Source: Clostridium paridis (lineage in GTDB: Bacteria; Bacillota; Clostridia; Clostridiales; Clostridiaceae). From it: a stretch of DNA of 64,000 nucleotides. Below the pieces are notes generated by a model, which did not search any database, was not told the DNA's origin, and was given only the letters and a program-made list of their open reading frames with translations. The stretch is from contig NZ_JAESWA010000022.1 in the NCBI RefSeq assembly GCF_016765615.1, positions 1,017,542 through 1,081,541 of the forward strand, in the 5' to 3' direction. A program made the translations under genes and the position numbers. Positions 29,875-38,722 of the stretch are shown in pieces (position 1 is the stretch's first letter; each line of letters begins with the position of its first letter).

Positions 29875-30507
29875 TTATTTTTTAATCCACTTTTGAATCA
29901 ATTCAAATATTTTGAATTTAATTTTCACATCATTATTAACTTCATCATATTCATCATCACTTAGCACTCTCTTCATTTGCTTTTCTGTTTCTTTCTCAGA
30001 TACTTGTCCCCTTGTTTCATCTACAAAACACAAGGGAGGAAACATTACACACCACCAATTTTTCCCTTCACCTGATCCTATTATAACTCTATATGCCTCA
30101 TACTCACCCTGAGGCAATGTTATATTACCATAGCTTTTATCCGGGAAATTCTCTTTTCCCATTGTTGACTTAACACTATAATTATAACCATTATTTTTAA
30201 TGATACTCGATGCAAGTTTTAGTATATCATCATTACAAGATTTAAGTATCTTTCTTGATTCATCAATACTTGGAGAATCCTTAAGCTTTGGGAAAATATA
30301 ACTTATTATTGCATCCTTCACTTTTATTTTTAATTGCTGATCATTATCAGAATCACTGTTTGCAATAACATGAAATCTAATTAATTTAGTACTTATCTCC
30401 TGCACCAGGTTGTCCCTAGATTTGTCAGAAGCACTTTTACTATTAAAATATACAAATGTATTTATGACAAGTAAGATAATTACTAGTAGTGAAATTACTT
30501 TTTTCAT
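29875..30507 (-). CDS. spoIIR: SpoIIR, forespore signal protein activating sigma-E processing
   Basis: 210 residues. N-terminal signal or anchor (about 4-20), then the SpoIIR core: KLIRFHVIANSDSDNDQQLK, VKDAIISY, the ITLPQGEYEAYRVIIGSGEG segment and NWWCVMFPPLCFVDET. Secreted from the forespore into the intermembrane space, it triggers SpoIIGA to cleave pro-sigma-E. GGGGGTTG precedes the ATG. It is directly downstream of ispE, a known clostridial arrangement. Confidence 0.95.
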   Translation of the reverse strand: MKKVISLLVIILLVINTFVYFNSKSASDKSRDNLVQEISTKLIRFHVIANSDSDNDQQLKIKVKDAIISYIFPKLKDSPSIDESRKILKSCNDDILKLASSIIKNNGYNYSVKSTMGKENFPDKSYGNITLPQGEYEAYRVIIGSGEGKNWWCVMFPPLCFVDETRGQVSEKETEKQMKRVLSDDEYDEVNNDVKIKFKIFELIQKWIKK

Positions 30508-30565
30508 TTTATCAACCCCCTATAGGAGTATTGTTGACAAAATAAAAAAATCTTATACACATCTT

Positions 30566-31408
30566 TTAAATTGTTCTTGTAATAAATACATCATTATATT
30601 GTTTTTTCATTCTATCATAACAACTTTGTGCTTTAAGCATATCATCAAAGAATCCAAAAACGGTAGGACCACTGCCACTCATCATAGCCCCTAACGCATC
30701 CATCTTAACCATTTCCTCTTTAATATCAATAATTTTTCTATGTTTTCTTAATGTCACATTTTCCAAATGATTTTTCATATTTTTTGCTACAAAATCTAAA
30801 TTATCATTTTCCATAGCATCAATTATTTCATCAATTTTAACTTTTTTATAGATTTTACTTATATCTAAATCGCCATAAACCTCTTTAGTAGAAACACCAA
30901 AAGATGGTTTTACTAGAACTAATATTTTGTCTTTAAATTCCTTTAACTGTGTTACTTTCTCACCAATGCCTTCACATAAAGCTGTCTTTCCTTTAATGCA
31001 ATAAGGTACATCTGCGCCAAGTTTTAATCCCAACTCCATAAGTTCTTCATCCGAAGCCCCTATATTAAATATTGAATTCAATCCCATGAGCACAGCAGCT
31101 CCATCAGTGCTTCCTCCAGCTAATCCTGCTGCTACAGGAATATTCTTTCTAATATCTATATGTACTCCTTTATCTATGTTATAAGTATCCAAAAAGAGCC
31201 TTGCAGCTTTATAAGCTAAATTTCTTTCATCCCTAGGAACATATGGCTTATTACAAGTAATTTCTATTCCGTTTATTTTTTCCTGTATTTCAATCAAATC
31301 ATAAAGATCTATTCTCTGCATTATCATTCTTAGCAGATGATATCCATCACTTCTTTTTCCTACTACCTCTAAAGCAATATTAATCTTGCCATAAGCTTTA
31401 ATCTTCAT
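30566..31408 (-). CDS. ispE: 4-diphosphocytidyl-2-C-methyl-D-erythritol kinase
   Basis: 280-residue GHMP kinase of the MEP isoprenoid pathway. ATP-binding motif PVAAGLAGGSTDGAAVL, an N-terminal KINIALEVVGKRSDGYHLL and C-terminal GAMMSGSGPTVFGFF are diagnostic. Cytosolic. GAGAGGAAG precedes the ATG. In Bacillus ispE lies next to veg and yabG; here cphA/cphB and a SPOCS gene have come between. Confidence 0.97.
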   Translation of the reverse strand: MKIKAYGKINIALEVVGKRSDGYHLLRMIMQRIDLYDLIEIQEKINGIEITCNKPYVPRDERNLAYKAARLFLDTYNIDKGVHIDIRKNIPVAAGLAGGSTDGAAVLMGLNSIFNIGASDEELMELGLKLGADVPYCIKGKTALCEGIGEKVTQLKEFKDKILVLVKPSFGVSTKEVYGDLDISKIYKKVKIDEIIDAMENDNLDFVAKNMKNHLENVTLRKHRKIIDIKEEMVKMDALGAMMSGSGPTVFGFFDDMLKAQSCYDRMKKQYNDVFITRTI

Positions 31409-31492
31409 ATAATCTTCCTCTCAAATAAATAATACTATTATATTATCATTTATTTAAAGGTATTTATGCAAGAATTAATTTATGTAAAATTC

Positions 31493-31551
31493 AAGTCGGG
31501 AAAAAATTCATAAGCTTAAAATAACCTTCTTTTTAATTCTTCACCCGACTT
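31493..31551 (-). terminator. Probable cphA terminator
   Basis: AAGTCGGG (31493-31500) pairs with CCCGACTT (31544-31551), and the arms continue with imperfect AATT/TTTTTT pairing. It lies just after the cphA stop. The loop is long, so it is less certain than other terminators here. Confidence 0.55.
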
Positions 31552-31566
31552 ATACAATTAATTAAA

Positions 31567-34212
31567 TTAATTTAAATTAATTAATCCTTCCTCTATACTA
31601 TTTAATTCTTTTTCCACTAATTCTCTTTCTTTAACATTATTTATATAATCCACTAGTGGTTTGAATTTTTCATAAAATACAATTACAATGTCTCCTGAAA
31701 GAGCCATATCCAACGCTTCTTTCAAAGCCTCTACTTCATCCAAAACAATTTTACTCTTTTTATTATCTTTTACTTTTTTAATTACACCTTTACTTATTCT
31801 ATTGCAGATGTCTCCTTTTTCTCTTCCTCTTCTGTCTTTATCTTCTTTTATGAATACATAGTCTAAATTTTCTCCTGCAATCTCGCCTATCCGCTCTGCA
31901 ACATCATCACTTCTATCACCTGGAATCCCTATAACTCCAATTAGCTTATTATATTCCATCGTTTTTAGAGATTCTAAAACAACTCTATACCCCTCAAGAT
32001 TATGACCATAATCTAATATAACTTTAACTCCATTAATGTCATATTCGTTAAATCTTCCCTTATTTAGTTTTTCATTATTCTTAAATTCTTTTAACCCCTT
32101 AGCTATAATACAATAATCTACACCTTGAGATATTAACGCTGCTGTTGCTGCCATTGCATTAGCAATATTATACTTCAATATACCATTCATAGAAATTCCT
32201 ATATCACTTACACTACAAATATTGTAATGTCTTCCATTATTAAATGCCATTAATCTATCTTCATCAATATAAACAGCCATATTATCTTTAAGAAAAGCAT
32301 TTTTAATATATGGATTTTCTTTATCACATGAAAAGAATACAATTTTAGACTTAATTCTTGGTAATACTTTTAAAGACCATGGATCATCAGCATTAATAAC
32401 TGCATACCCATTCTCTTTTACTTCTTCTGCAACAATAGATTTAACAAATGCCAATTCTTCTAAAGTATTTATTCCATCTAAACCTAAATGATCTTCCGTT
32501 ATATTGGTAATTACCCCCACATCTGCTAAGTCATAAGCCAATCCTTTTTTTACAATACCACCTCTTGCTGTTTCTAGAACTGCAATATCAACATCCTTAT
32601 TCATTAGGACTGTTTTCGCACTTTGAACTCCAGTATCATCACCAGAATGTAAACACTTTTCACCTAGAAATATTCCATCAGTTGATGTCATTCCCACTTT
32701 ATATCCTATTAATGAATATATATAAGAAATCATTCTAGTAGTTGTAGTTTTTCCATTCGTTCCAGTAACTGAGACTAGTGGAATATTTATCGGATTATTA
32801 TTATATAGCATATTAACTATTTCTTTTCCAACATTCCTTGCATTACCTTCATAAGGATAACAATGCATTCTTATTCCAGGTGCAGTATTAACCTCCATAA
32901 CAACCCCCTGAGACTCAAGAGGTTCCATAATATCACCTGTACATAAATCAATTCCGCATATATCTAATCCTATGGTTTTAGCTACCCTAACACATAGTTC
33001 CTTATTTTCTTGAGATATAGTATCTGTACAATCTATAGCCACTCCACCAGTAGAAATATTGGCATTTTCCCTCAAATATATCTTTCTATCCTTTTCAAGA
33101 ACTGATTCCAAACTTAAATCTTCCCTTGAAATACATGCCATTACTTCTTCATCAATTTTAACTTTTGTTAAAGGTTTTTCGTGATCATCACCTCTATTAT
33201 TATCTGCATTAAGCTTCTTAATTAAATTAAGTATTGTATCTTCACCATTTCCTATAATATATGGCGGTATCCTTAGTGCAACCGCAATCACTTTATCCTT
33301 AACAACTAAAACTCTATAATCTTTTCCTTTTATAAATTCTTCTAAGATAACATCCTTATAGTTTTTCTTTATTTTGTTAAAAGCTTCTATCAGCTGTTTT
33401 TCACTTTTAATATTTAAAATTACACCTTTTCCTTTGTTGCCATATTGAGGCTTTAAAACTAGTGGGTAACCTAATTCCTTACTGTATTTTATAAGCTCAA
33501 TGATATTATTAACTTTATATCCATCAGCCACAGGAATACACTGATATTTTAGTAGTTTCTTTGTTAATAACTTATCACAGGATATATCTGCTGCTACACA
33601 AGATGTATTATTCCCTATGGTAGCTTCAATAACTCTTGCAGCCTTTCCATATCCAATCTGATAAATACCACTGTTACTATATTTAATTACAGGTAACCCC
33701 ATTTCTTTTGCAGCATCAATAATGGCTCTAGTACTAGGACCATCAATTTCATATTTCAACATATCTTTAATTATTAGAATCCTCTCATCAAAGTTTATAC
33801 TCTTTTGACTTATCAATGAATTTATTAAATCTACCACTAAATCAACTATTCTTAATGCTGTTTGTTCATACTCATATTGAACTATTATATAATAGTGGTC
33901 ACCTTTAACTTCCCTAGCCTTGCCATATGCAACTTCAATATCTAACATATTTTGAATCGCAATTATACAATGCTCACATATATGCGCCAGATATGTCCCT
34001 TCATTTAAGCGCTTTACAAATCCATGTTCTTCATCAATTCCACATCTATGTTTATATAGTTCTGGTAATATCCTAGTTAAATTAAAATTAAAGTTAGGTA
34101 TATCTTTACTTGGAGTCTCACAATATCCTTCTAAATCCAAATCTACCCTTAAGCATTTTTTATGGGAATAGATATTTTTACCTTCAAAGACTCGTTTACT
34201 TATTATTTTCAT
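31567..34212 (-). CDS. cphA: Cyanophycin synthetase
   Basis: 881 residues, the normal CphA size. Three parts: an N-terminal domain (1 to about 160), an ATP-grasp module (about 205-470, VLKPQYGNKGKGVIL, then MEVNTAPGIRMH) and a Mur-ligase-like module (about 478-870, P-loop GTNGKTTTTR, NITEDHLGLDGI, LDYGHNLEGY). It polymerises aspartate and arginine into cyanophycin (multi-L-arginyl-poly-L-aspartate) without a ribosome. The ATG at 34212 is chosen after GAGGAAAA; the open frame extends to 34269 over cphB. The start overlaps the cphB 3' end by 17 bases, indicating coupled translation. Confidence 0.93.
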   Translation of the reverse strand: MKIISKRVFEGKNIYSHKKCLRVDLDLEGYCETPSKDIPNFNFNLTRILPELYKHRCGIDEEHGFVKRLNEGTYLAHICEHCIIAIQNMLDIEVAYGKAREVKGDHYYIIVQYEYEQTALRIVDLVVDLINSLISQKSINFDERILIIKDMLKYEIDGPSTRAIIDAAKEMGLPVIKYSNSGIYQIGYGKAARVIEATIGNNTSCVAADISCDKLLTKKLLKYQCIPVADGYKVNNIIELIKYSKELGYPLVLKPQYGNKGKGVILNIKSEKQLIEAFNKIKKNYKDVILEEFIKGKDYRVLVVKDKVIAVALRIPPYIIGNGEDTILNLIKKLNADNNRGDDHEKPLTKVKIDEEVMACISREDLSLESVLEKDRKIYLRENANISTGGVAIDCTDTISQENKELCVRVAKTIGLDICGIDLCTGDIMEPLESQGVVMEVNTAPGIRMHCYPYEGNARNVGKEIVNMLYNNNPINIPLVSVTGTNGKTTTTRMISYIYSLIGYKVGMTSTDGIFLGEKCLHSGDDTGVQSAKTVLMNKDVDIAVLETARGGIVKKGLAYDLADVGVITNITEDHLGLDGINTLEELAFVKSIVAEEVKENGYAVINADDPWSLKVLPRIKSKIVFFSCDKENPYIKNAFLKDNMAVYIDEDRLMAFNNGRHYNICSVSDIGISMNGILKYNIANAMAATAALISQGVDYCIIAKGLKEFKNNEKLNKGRFNEYDINGVKVILDYGHNLEGYRVVLESLKTMEYNKLIGVIGIPGDRSDDVAERIGEIAGENLDYVFIKEDKDRRGREKGDICNRISKGVIKKVKDNKKSKIVLDEVEALKEALDMALSGDIVIVFYEKFKPLVDYINNVKERELVEKELNSIEEGLINLN

Positions 34213-35026
34213 TTTTGGTATTTTCCTCCTCAAAAGGTGTTCTCTTTTGCAAATGAAATAAGTTACCATTTGTTAATACATGCATTTTAACATTGTACAT
34301 ACTCAATATTTCATCTTGATGTTTTTCTGATACATTCGAAAAAGTTATTTGTTCTCCATCTAAAAAATATACCGCACCATTTCCAATTACTCTTATTACA
34401 TTGTTCTCCACTACTATTGCTGTATCTTCATCAATTCCTACCCCTAACATCTCTGGATTTTGTGCAATTCCAGCTAAAAGTCTTCCAATTCTACCTCGCT
34501 GTGCAAAATGCTGATCAATGATTACATTTTTAATAAATCCAAATCCAGGAGCCATCTTCAAAGTACATTTTCTTGGAGATTCTTCATCATCTCCCTTTAC
34601 TATCATTGTACTACTCATTACAGATGCTCCAGCAGATGTCCCTACTAATATGCATCCATTCATAAATACATTTCTTAGTTCTTGAAAAATAGGGGTACCT
34701 CCTACTAAACTAGTAATACGAAGTTGATCTCCTCCTGTAAAAAAAATTACTGATGACTTTTTAATAGTCTCTATACTTACAGGATTAAATGAATCTTTTC
34801 TTTCGCTTACGTCTAAAACATTCATTTTTTTAATACCTAGCCCTGAAAACACCTTCTTATACTTATCCCAAGCTGAACTAGGATATTCAGTTGCAATTGT
34901 TGCAATTGTTAATTCTCCATTATTTTTCAAAGATTCTTCTGCAACATATTTAAGTATTTCTTTTTCTCCTTCTTTATCTTCAGCTCCTCCAATAATAATA
35001 AGTTTCCCTTTGCAACAGTTCTCCAA
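34196..35026 (-). CDS. cphB: Cyanophycinase
   Basis: 276-residue serine peptidase of family S51. Nucleophile Ser131 in VGTSAGASVMSST, the FFTGGDQLRI oxyanion-region motif and IDQHFAQRGRIGRLL are diagnostic. It cleaves cyanophycin to beta-Asp-Arg dipeptides in the cytoplasm. It starts at a TTG at 35026 after GAGGTGATATT and overlaps cphA. No isoaspartyl dipeptidase gene is visible in the window to finish degradation. Confidence 0.93.
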   Translation of the reverse strand: MENCCKGKLIIIGGAEDKEGEKEILKYVAEESLKNNGELTIATIATEYPSSAWDKYKKVFSGLGIKKMNVLDVSERKDSFNPVSIETIKKSSVIFFTGGDQLRITSLVGGTPIFQELRNVFMNGCILVGTSAGASVMSSTMIVKGDDEESPRKCTLKMAPGFGFIKNVIIDQHFAQRGRIGRLLAGIAQNPEMLGVGIDEDTAIVVENNVIRVIGNGAVYFLDGEQITFSNVSEKHQDEILSMYNVKMHVLTNGNLFHLQKRTPFEEENTKNENNK

Positions 35027-35190
35027 AATATCACCTCAAATCATGCATTTTTATTGTAACCATGATTTTACATAATTATTCATAAATTCGTCACAATTGA
35101 TACTGAATAAATGCTAGTAAATACATATACTGCCAATGAATATATATGATTTTTCTCTCTTTAAATAGCTTAAAGTATTCTATAAAATGC

Positions 35191-35228
35191 AAAAGCTGTC
35201 TCATTATATTGTGAGACAGCTTTTAAAA
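35191..35228 (-). terminator. Terminator between the SPOCS-LysM gene and cphB
   Basis: A 13-bp stem AAAAGCTGTCTCA (35191-35203) with its complement at 35212-35224. Read on the minus strand it follows an A-rich run and is followed by GCATTTTA; the plus side has TTTT as well. It separates the cph pair from the gene upstream. Confidence 0.85.
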
Positions 35229-35315
35229 AAATATTCTTACTAACTTTATTAACTTTTTGTAATACTTGGCATTTGTTATTATTACATGATTCTTTTAAAT
35301 TCAAATGACGAAAAT

Positions 35316-36881
35316 TTATATAACCGCTCTTCCTGGAATCAATAATTTTGTTCCAGCCTTCAAATTTTCATCTGCTTCAAGATTGTTTAACTTCACAAGT
35401 GCATCCATTGTTGTTGCATATTTTTTTGCTAAAGACCATATTGTATCACCTAATTGAACAACGTATATTATAATACTAGCTTTTTTGCCTTTTGCTTCAC
35501 CTTCTTTTGTCTCTAAAGATGATACCCATTTCTTTAATGCATTTGATACTGATTTAACCTCAACTGAAACTATAGCTTTTATAGCTATTGTTGATCCTTC
35601 AATCACACCTTGAATACTTTCTATAACACTCTTCGCAATGCATTTCGCATCTTCCTCTGAATTAGGTAAATCAACTGTTACATTAAATGGAATTTCAGAA
35701 TTCATTTTACCTACTTCTTTCTCTCCACCTTCAGCCATATAGATTACTTCAACATTTAACACTCCATCAATCAAAGCTTTGCCATACATTATTTTTTTCT
35801 CTATTATTGTTGCGTTACCTGTAGTCGATAGTATTTTACTTGGCATTGCTGAAGAATCAGTAACTTGTAAATTTTCTTTAATAACTGCTTCTGCATTGCC
35901 TTTATCATTAACAATTCCAACATTTGTATCTTGTTGTTTAACATCAATATTCATAGATGGTGAATATACATCATCTATGAAATCCATATGACTTTTATCC
36001 ATAATCTTAAAATCTGATCTAGCTTGAACATCTATTTCTATCTTTCTAGCTTCTCCCAAGTCATCTTCTCTAACTTTCAAGTCATAATTTGTTAGGCTAA
36101 AGTTTCCTAGTGAAGTCATATTCGATGATACTCCTATAACTTCCTCATCCTTACTAATAAATATGTCCTCTTCAGCAAGTATAACCTCCCTAGTTTCTGA
36201 AGCTCTATATAATAATTCTACCTTGCAGAAACACGAAACTGTAACTCTGTCCTCATTTAACTTAATATCCTCTTTATGAATATTCAATGATGTCTTTATT
36301 ATCTTACCAACTTGAGGCTTATCCATACCAATAATAATTGTGCCAGTTCCACTGAAATCAATTTCCTTTTTAGCTACTAACTTGTCTATCATTTCAGGCT
36401 TTCTTAATACTTGAATGTCTTTTACTCCAACTATATCTTTCAAAAAATCAATTTGAGAATTTTTATAGCATTCAGCGCTTATATTTAATACCCCTTCAAT
36501 TGATATCTTTCTTTCATTTATTATTTTTCCTTCAATATGTTCAATTTTTGCTAAAGCCTCACATGAGATCCTATGTTCTGCTTCTAACCCCTCAATATAG
36601 TTTGAGAACTTATCATTATAAGAAACACTATTAAGTACAAGACCTTCTTCTTCTCTTGCTAGATATAAAACAACGTATTCTATGTTTCCTTCAAGCAGTA
36701 TTCTGTCGCCAAGACTTTCTTTTCTGGTAAGGTTGGTTCTACCACTAACCGAAATAATCTCCTGTACATCTGGATGAGTATCAGGTATCAAAAATTCACC
36801 TTTAAGCATTTGATCTATAGAATCTTCTCTCACAAGTTGTTGGTAATCTACAGACTCTTTTATAGTATCTATTTCTGGCAT
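35316..36881 (-). CDS. Spore protein with SPOCS (DUF3794) domains and a C-terminal LysM
   Basis: 521 residues, no signal peptide. Repeated SPOCS/DUF3794 domains fill the first about 455 residues (for instance ISIEGVLNISAECY, then GKALIDGVLNVEVIYMA), and a single LysM domain ends the protein (YVVQLGDTIWSLAKKYAT...LKAGTKLLIPG). SPOCS proteins assemble spore coat or cortex-associated layers, and LysM binds peptidoglycan, so this one probably sits at the coat-cortex boundary, made in the mother cell. GTAGGAGGG precedes the ATG. Its place beside cph and yabG genes supports a sporulation role. Confidence 0.9.
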   Translation of the reverse strand: MPEIDTIKESVDYQQLVREDSIDQMLKGEFLIPDTHPDVQEIISVSGRTNLTRKESLGDRILLEGNIEYVVLYLAREEEGLVLNSVSYNDKFSNYIEGLEAEHRISCEALAKIEHIEGKIINERKISIEGVLNISAECYKNSQIDFLKDIVGVKDIQVLRKPEMIDKLVAKKEIDFSGTGTIIIGMDKPQVGKIIKTSLNIHKEDIKLNEDRVTVSCFCKVELLYRASETREVILAEEDIFISKDEEVIGVSSNMTSLGNFSLTNYDLKVREDDLGEARKIEIDVQARSDFKIMDKSHMDFIDDVYSPSMNIDVKQQDTNVGIVNDKGNAEAVIKENLQVTDSSAMPSKILSTTGNATIIEKKIMYGKALIDGVLNVEVIYMAEGGEKEVGKMNSEIPFNVTVDLPNSEEDAKCIAKSVIESIQGVIEGSTIAIKAIVSVEVKSVSNALKKWVSSLETKEGEAKGKKASIIIYVVQLGDTIWSLAKKYATTMDALVKLNNLEADENLKAGTKLLIPGRAVI

Positions 36882-37033
36882 TATATCCCTCCTACAAAAT
36901 TCTTATTACTATTTATACTCAATTTTTTATGGAATATGAACTAAAATCTAAGTTTTGTAGGAGTAAATTAACGCATTTTTCTACATCGTTACGATTTTTT
37001 TGTCGAAAAAGATAATTTTTTTTGATTTTATTG

Positions 37034-37062
37034 TTGACATTGTTTCTGAAATATCGTATTAT
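37034..37062 (+). promoter_or_regulatory. Consensus sigma-A promoter of a small RNA
   Basis: TTGACA (37034-37039), exactly 17 bases, TATTAT (37057-37062). Start expected near 37069. No protein gene follows on this strand before the terminator. Confidence 0.8.
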
Positions 37063-37068
37063 GATATT

Positions 37069-37154
37069 GGTTATTGACCATATAACCTCTCATAAATTCT
37101 CAATACCCTTTTATACCATAGTTGAAAGATGGATACCCACCATCTTTCTTTTTT
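37069..37154 (+). ncRNA. Probable small RNA of about 86 nucleotides
   Basis: A near-perfect promoter is followed after about 55 bases by an intrinsic terminator: GAAAGATGG (37124-37132), loop ATACCCA, CCATCTTTC (37140-37148), six T. Neighbouring genes are on the other strand and the hairpin has a T tract only on the plus strand. No ORF or ribosome site is present. The single-stranded part includes CCTCTC (37086-37091), which could pair with GAGAGG-type ribosome sites; that is speculation. No known family recognised. Confidence 0.65.
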
Positions 37155-37188
37155 GTCGTCTAAGTAAACGTTTTTTTGAAGATTAAAA

Positions 37189-37215
37189 AAAACTTCGATG
37201 CATAATCGAAGTTTT
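37189..37215 (-). terminator. veg terminator overlapping the stop codon
   Basis: An 11-bp stem AAAACTTCGAT (37189-37199) with ATCGAAGTTTT (37205-37215), then a T run on the minus strand. The upstream arm includes the first bases of the veg stop codon. Confidence 0.88.
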
Positions 37216-37450
37216 ATCCAGCAAAATGTAATTGTACTGTCTTTGTCAAAACATCTGAATAACTATATGTCACTGTCCTTTGGGTGTCACTCTCTAATCT
37301 AATAACAAATATACTTGGATATAAACTTTCAAGTATTCCATTATTAACGAGAATTTTCTTCCTGCCTCCGTTGGCCTTTAATGTTACTTTTTCACCAACA
37401 TGGCCTTCAAGGTCTCTTTTTATGGAAGCTAATGTTCTATTTTTTTCCAT
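37214..37450 (-). CDS. veg: Veg family protein
   Basis: 78-residue beta-barrel protein of the Veg family (DUF1021). It reads TLASIKRDLEGHVGEKVTLKA, then GRKKILVNNGILESLYPSIFVI and QRTVTYSYSDVLTKTVQL, matching Veg throughout. In Bacillus it affects biofilm matrix and germination; the mechanism is unclear. The ATG at 37450 follows GAGGGTG; a GTG 9 bases upstream is part of that site. It lies beside yabG as in Bacillus. Confidence 0.92.
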   Translation of the reverse strand: MEKNRTLASIKRDLEGHVGEKVTLKANGGRKKILVNNGILESLYPSIFVIRLESDTQRTVTYSYSDVLTKTVQLHFAG

Positions 37451-37664
37451 ATTAAACACCCTCTTTCCATTATATATTTTACCCTAAATACTTACATATG
37501 TCAAATTAAAAATTTAATTTTATCACTATTTGTTTTAACTTGTCAATGTAAATTTTTAATAACATAACTTTCATATACTTATTTTCCTTAAAAATAACTT
37601 TTTTATTCCTATTTTCTGAGGTTTTGTTTAATTTTTCTCAAATATTAAGAAAATACTTCTTTTT

Positions 37665-38528
37665 CTAAAGATATACTGACTTTGGATATCCCTCTCTATA
37701 CTTTCCTCTTGTTTGCAATCCCCCAATTCCTTTTATTCCAGTTATTGTATTTTCTATTACATCTGTAATAGAAACAACTGTGTCTATTCTTGTATAGGCT
37801 ATTTTCTCACATACAAATACTGGATCTAAGCAATGAATTAGTACCCTATTGGGAGATGATGCAAAGTTAGCTCCTGCATCTAAAATCCCTTCATAGCATG
37901 ACTGACAAGCTCCCGCAAAAATAACTAGTTCATCATAACTTGAATTGTAATCTCTTAATGCCTTTACTGCCTCAATATAGTATCTAGAATTCCTATAGCT
38001 ATCTAAATTCAAAAAATCCTTGGCATTTTTATGAACGCCATCATGACCTGTCAAAACGACGATATCCGGCTTTATTTCCTTAACCATATCTACAACCTTA
38101 AGAGGCTGCTCTCTTTCAATTACAGACCGTCCTACGGCCTCTATATTTAATTGTTTATATACCTTTAAGCAATTTTCCATATATACTTCATCACCATCAA
38201 TATGAAGAACCTTCCCTGGCCTTCCAAACATAAGCTCTTTTTCAGGAATTATTTTAGGCGATTTTGTAATTCTAGTATAGGTTCCCCCTCTAGAACTTAT
38301 TGCATTTTTTATAGCTTGACTAACCCGTGCATTTAAAATCTTATCTTTTTCTGCTATAAACTCTTTGTTTACAAGTTCTAAATCATCTCTGCTCGAATCA
38401 GCAATTATACGGATACTTATTCCTTTTAAAATATATATTACCTCGCCATTGTCCTCTTTAACATCAATAATCTTGAAAGTAATGTCTTTCCCATATGATT
38501 TTCTTACAACCACGTCACCTATTCCCAT
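37665..38528 (-). CDS. yabG: YabG sporulation-specific protease
   Basis: 287 residues, family U57 Cys-type protease. It starts GDVVVRKSYGKDITFKI and contains the DIVVLTGHDGVHK and FAGACQSCYEGILDAGANFASSP regions, which hold the conserved His and Cys. Made late in the mother cell, it trims spore coat and germination proteins (in clostridia also CspBA and SipL-type targets). AGGAGA precedes the ATG. The veg gene lies about 215 bases downstream. Confidence 0.94.
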   Translation of the reverse strand: MGIGDVVVRKSYGKDITFKIIDVKEDNGEVIYILKGISIRIIADSSRDDLELVNKEFIAEKDKILNARVSQAIKNAISSRGGTYTRITKSPKIIPEKELMFGRPGKVLHIDGDEVYMENCLKVYKQLNIEAVGRSVIEREQPLKVVDMVKEIKPDIVVLTGHDGVHKNAKDFLNLDSYRNSRYYIEAVKALRDYNSSYDELVIFAGACQSCYEGILDAGANFASSPNRVLIHCLDPVFVCEKIAYTRIDTVVSITDVIENTITGIKGIGGLQTRGKYREGYPKSVYL

Positions 38529-38626
38529 ACTTTTTCTCCTAAAAAATTATCTATTTCATGATATGCAATTTACAAGAACAATGTGCAAATCTTTTTTTGC
38601 AAATAATAATTATCACCACTAAATAA

Positions 38627-38679
38627 AAAGTGAGTTATACAAAATAAAATGCACATTTTACTTTGTAATAACTCACTAT
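38627..38679 (-). terminator. Terminator after the first CotS-type gene
   Basis: AGTGAGTTAT at 38630 pairs with ATAACTCACT near 38677, with inner imperfect pairing between CAAAATAAAATG and CATTTTACTTTG. It lies 45 bases after the stop. Confidence 0.75.
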
Positions 38680-38722
38680 GGATACAAAATAGTTAATCAA
38701 TTTTAAACCTGATGATATTACT

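Larger units (their letters stand above)
36882..37213. other. 332-base region between the SPOCS-LysM gene and veg
   Basis: It contains a plus-strand transcription unit of its own (promoter 37034-37062, terminator 37124-37154) and the veg terminator (37189-37215). The part from 36882 to 37030 should hold the minus-strand promoter of the SPOCS-LysM gene, which I cannot assign to a sigma factor. Confidence 0.7.
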
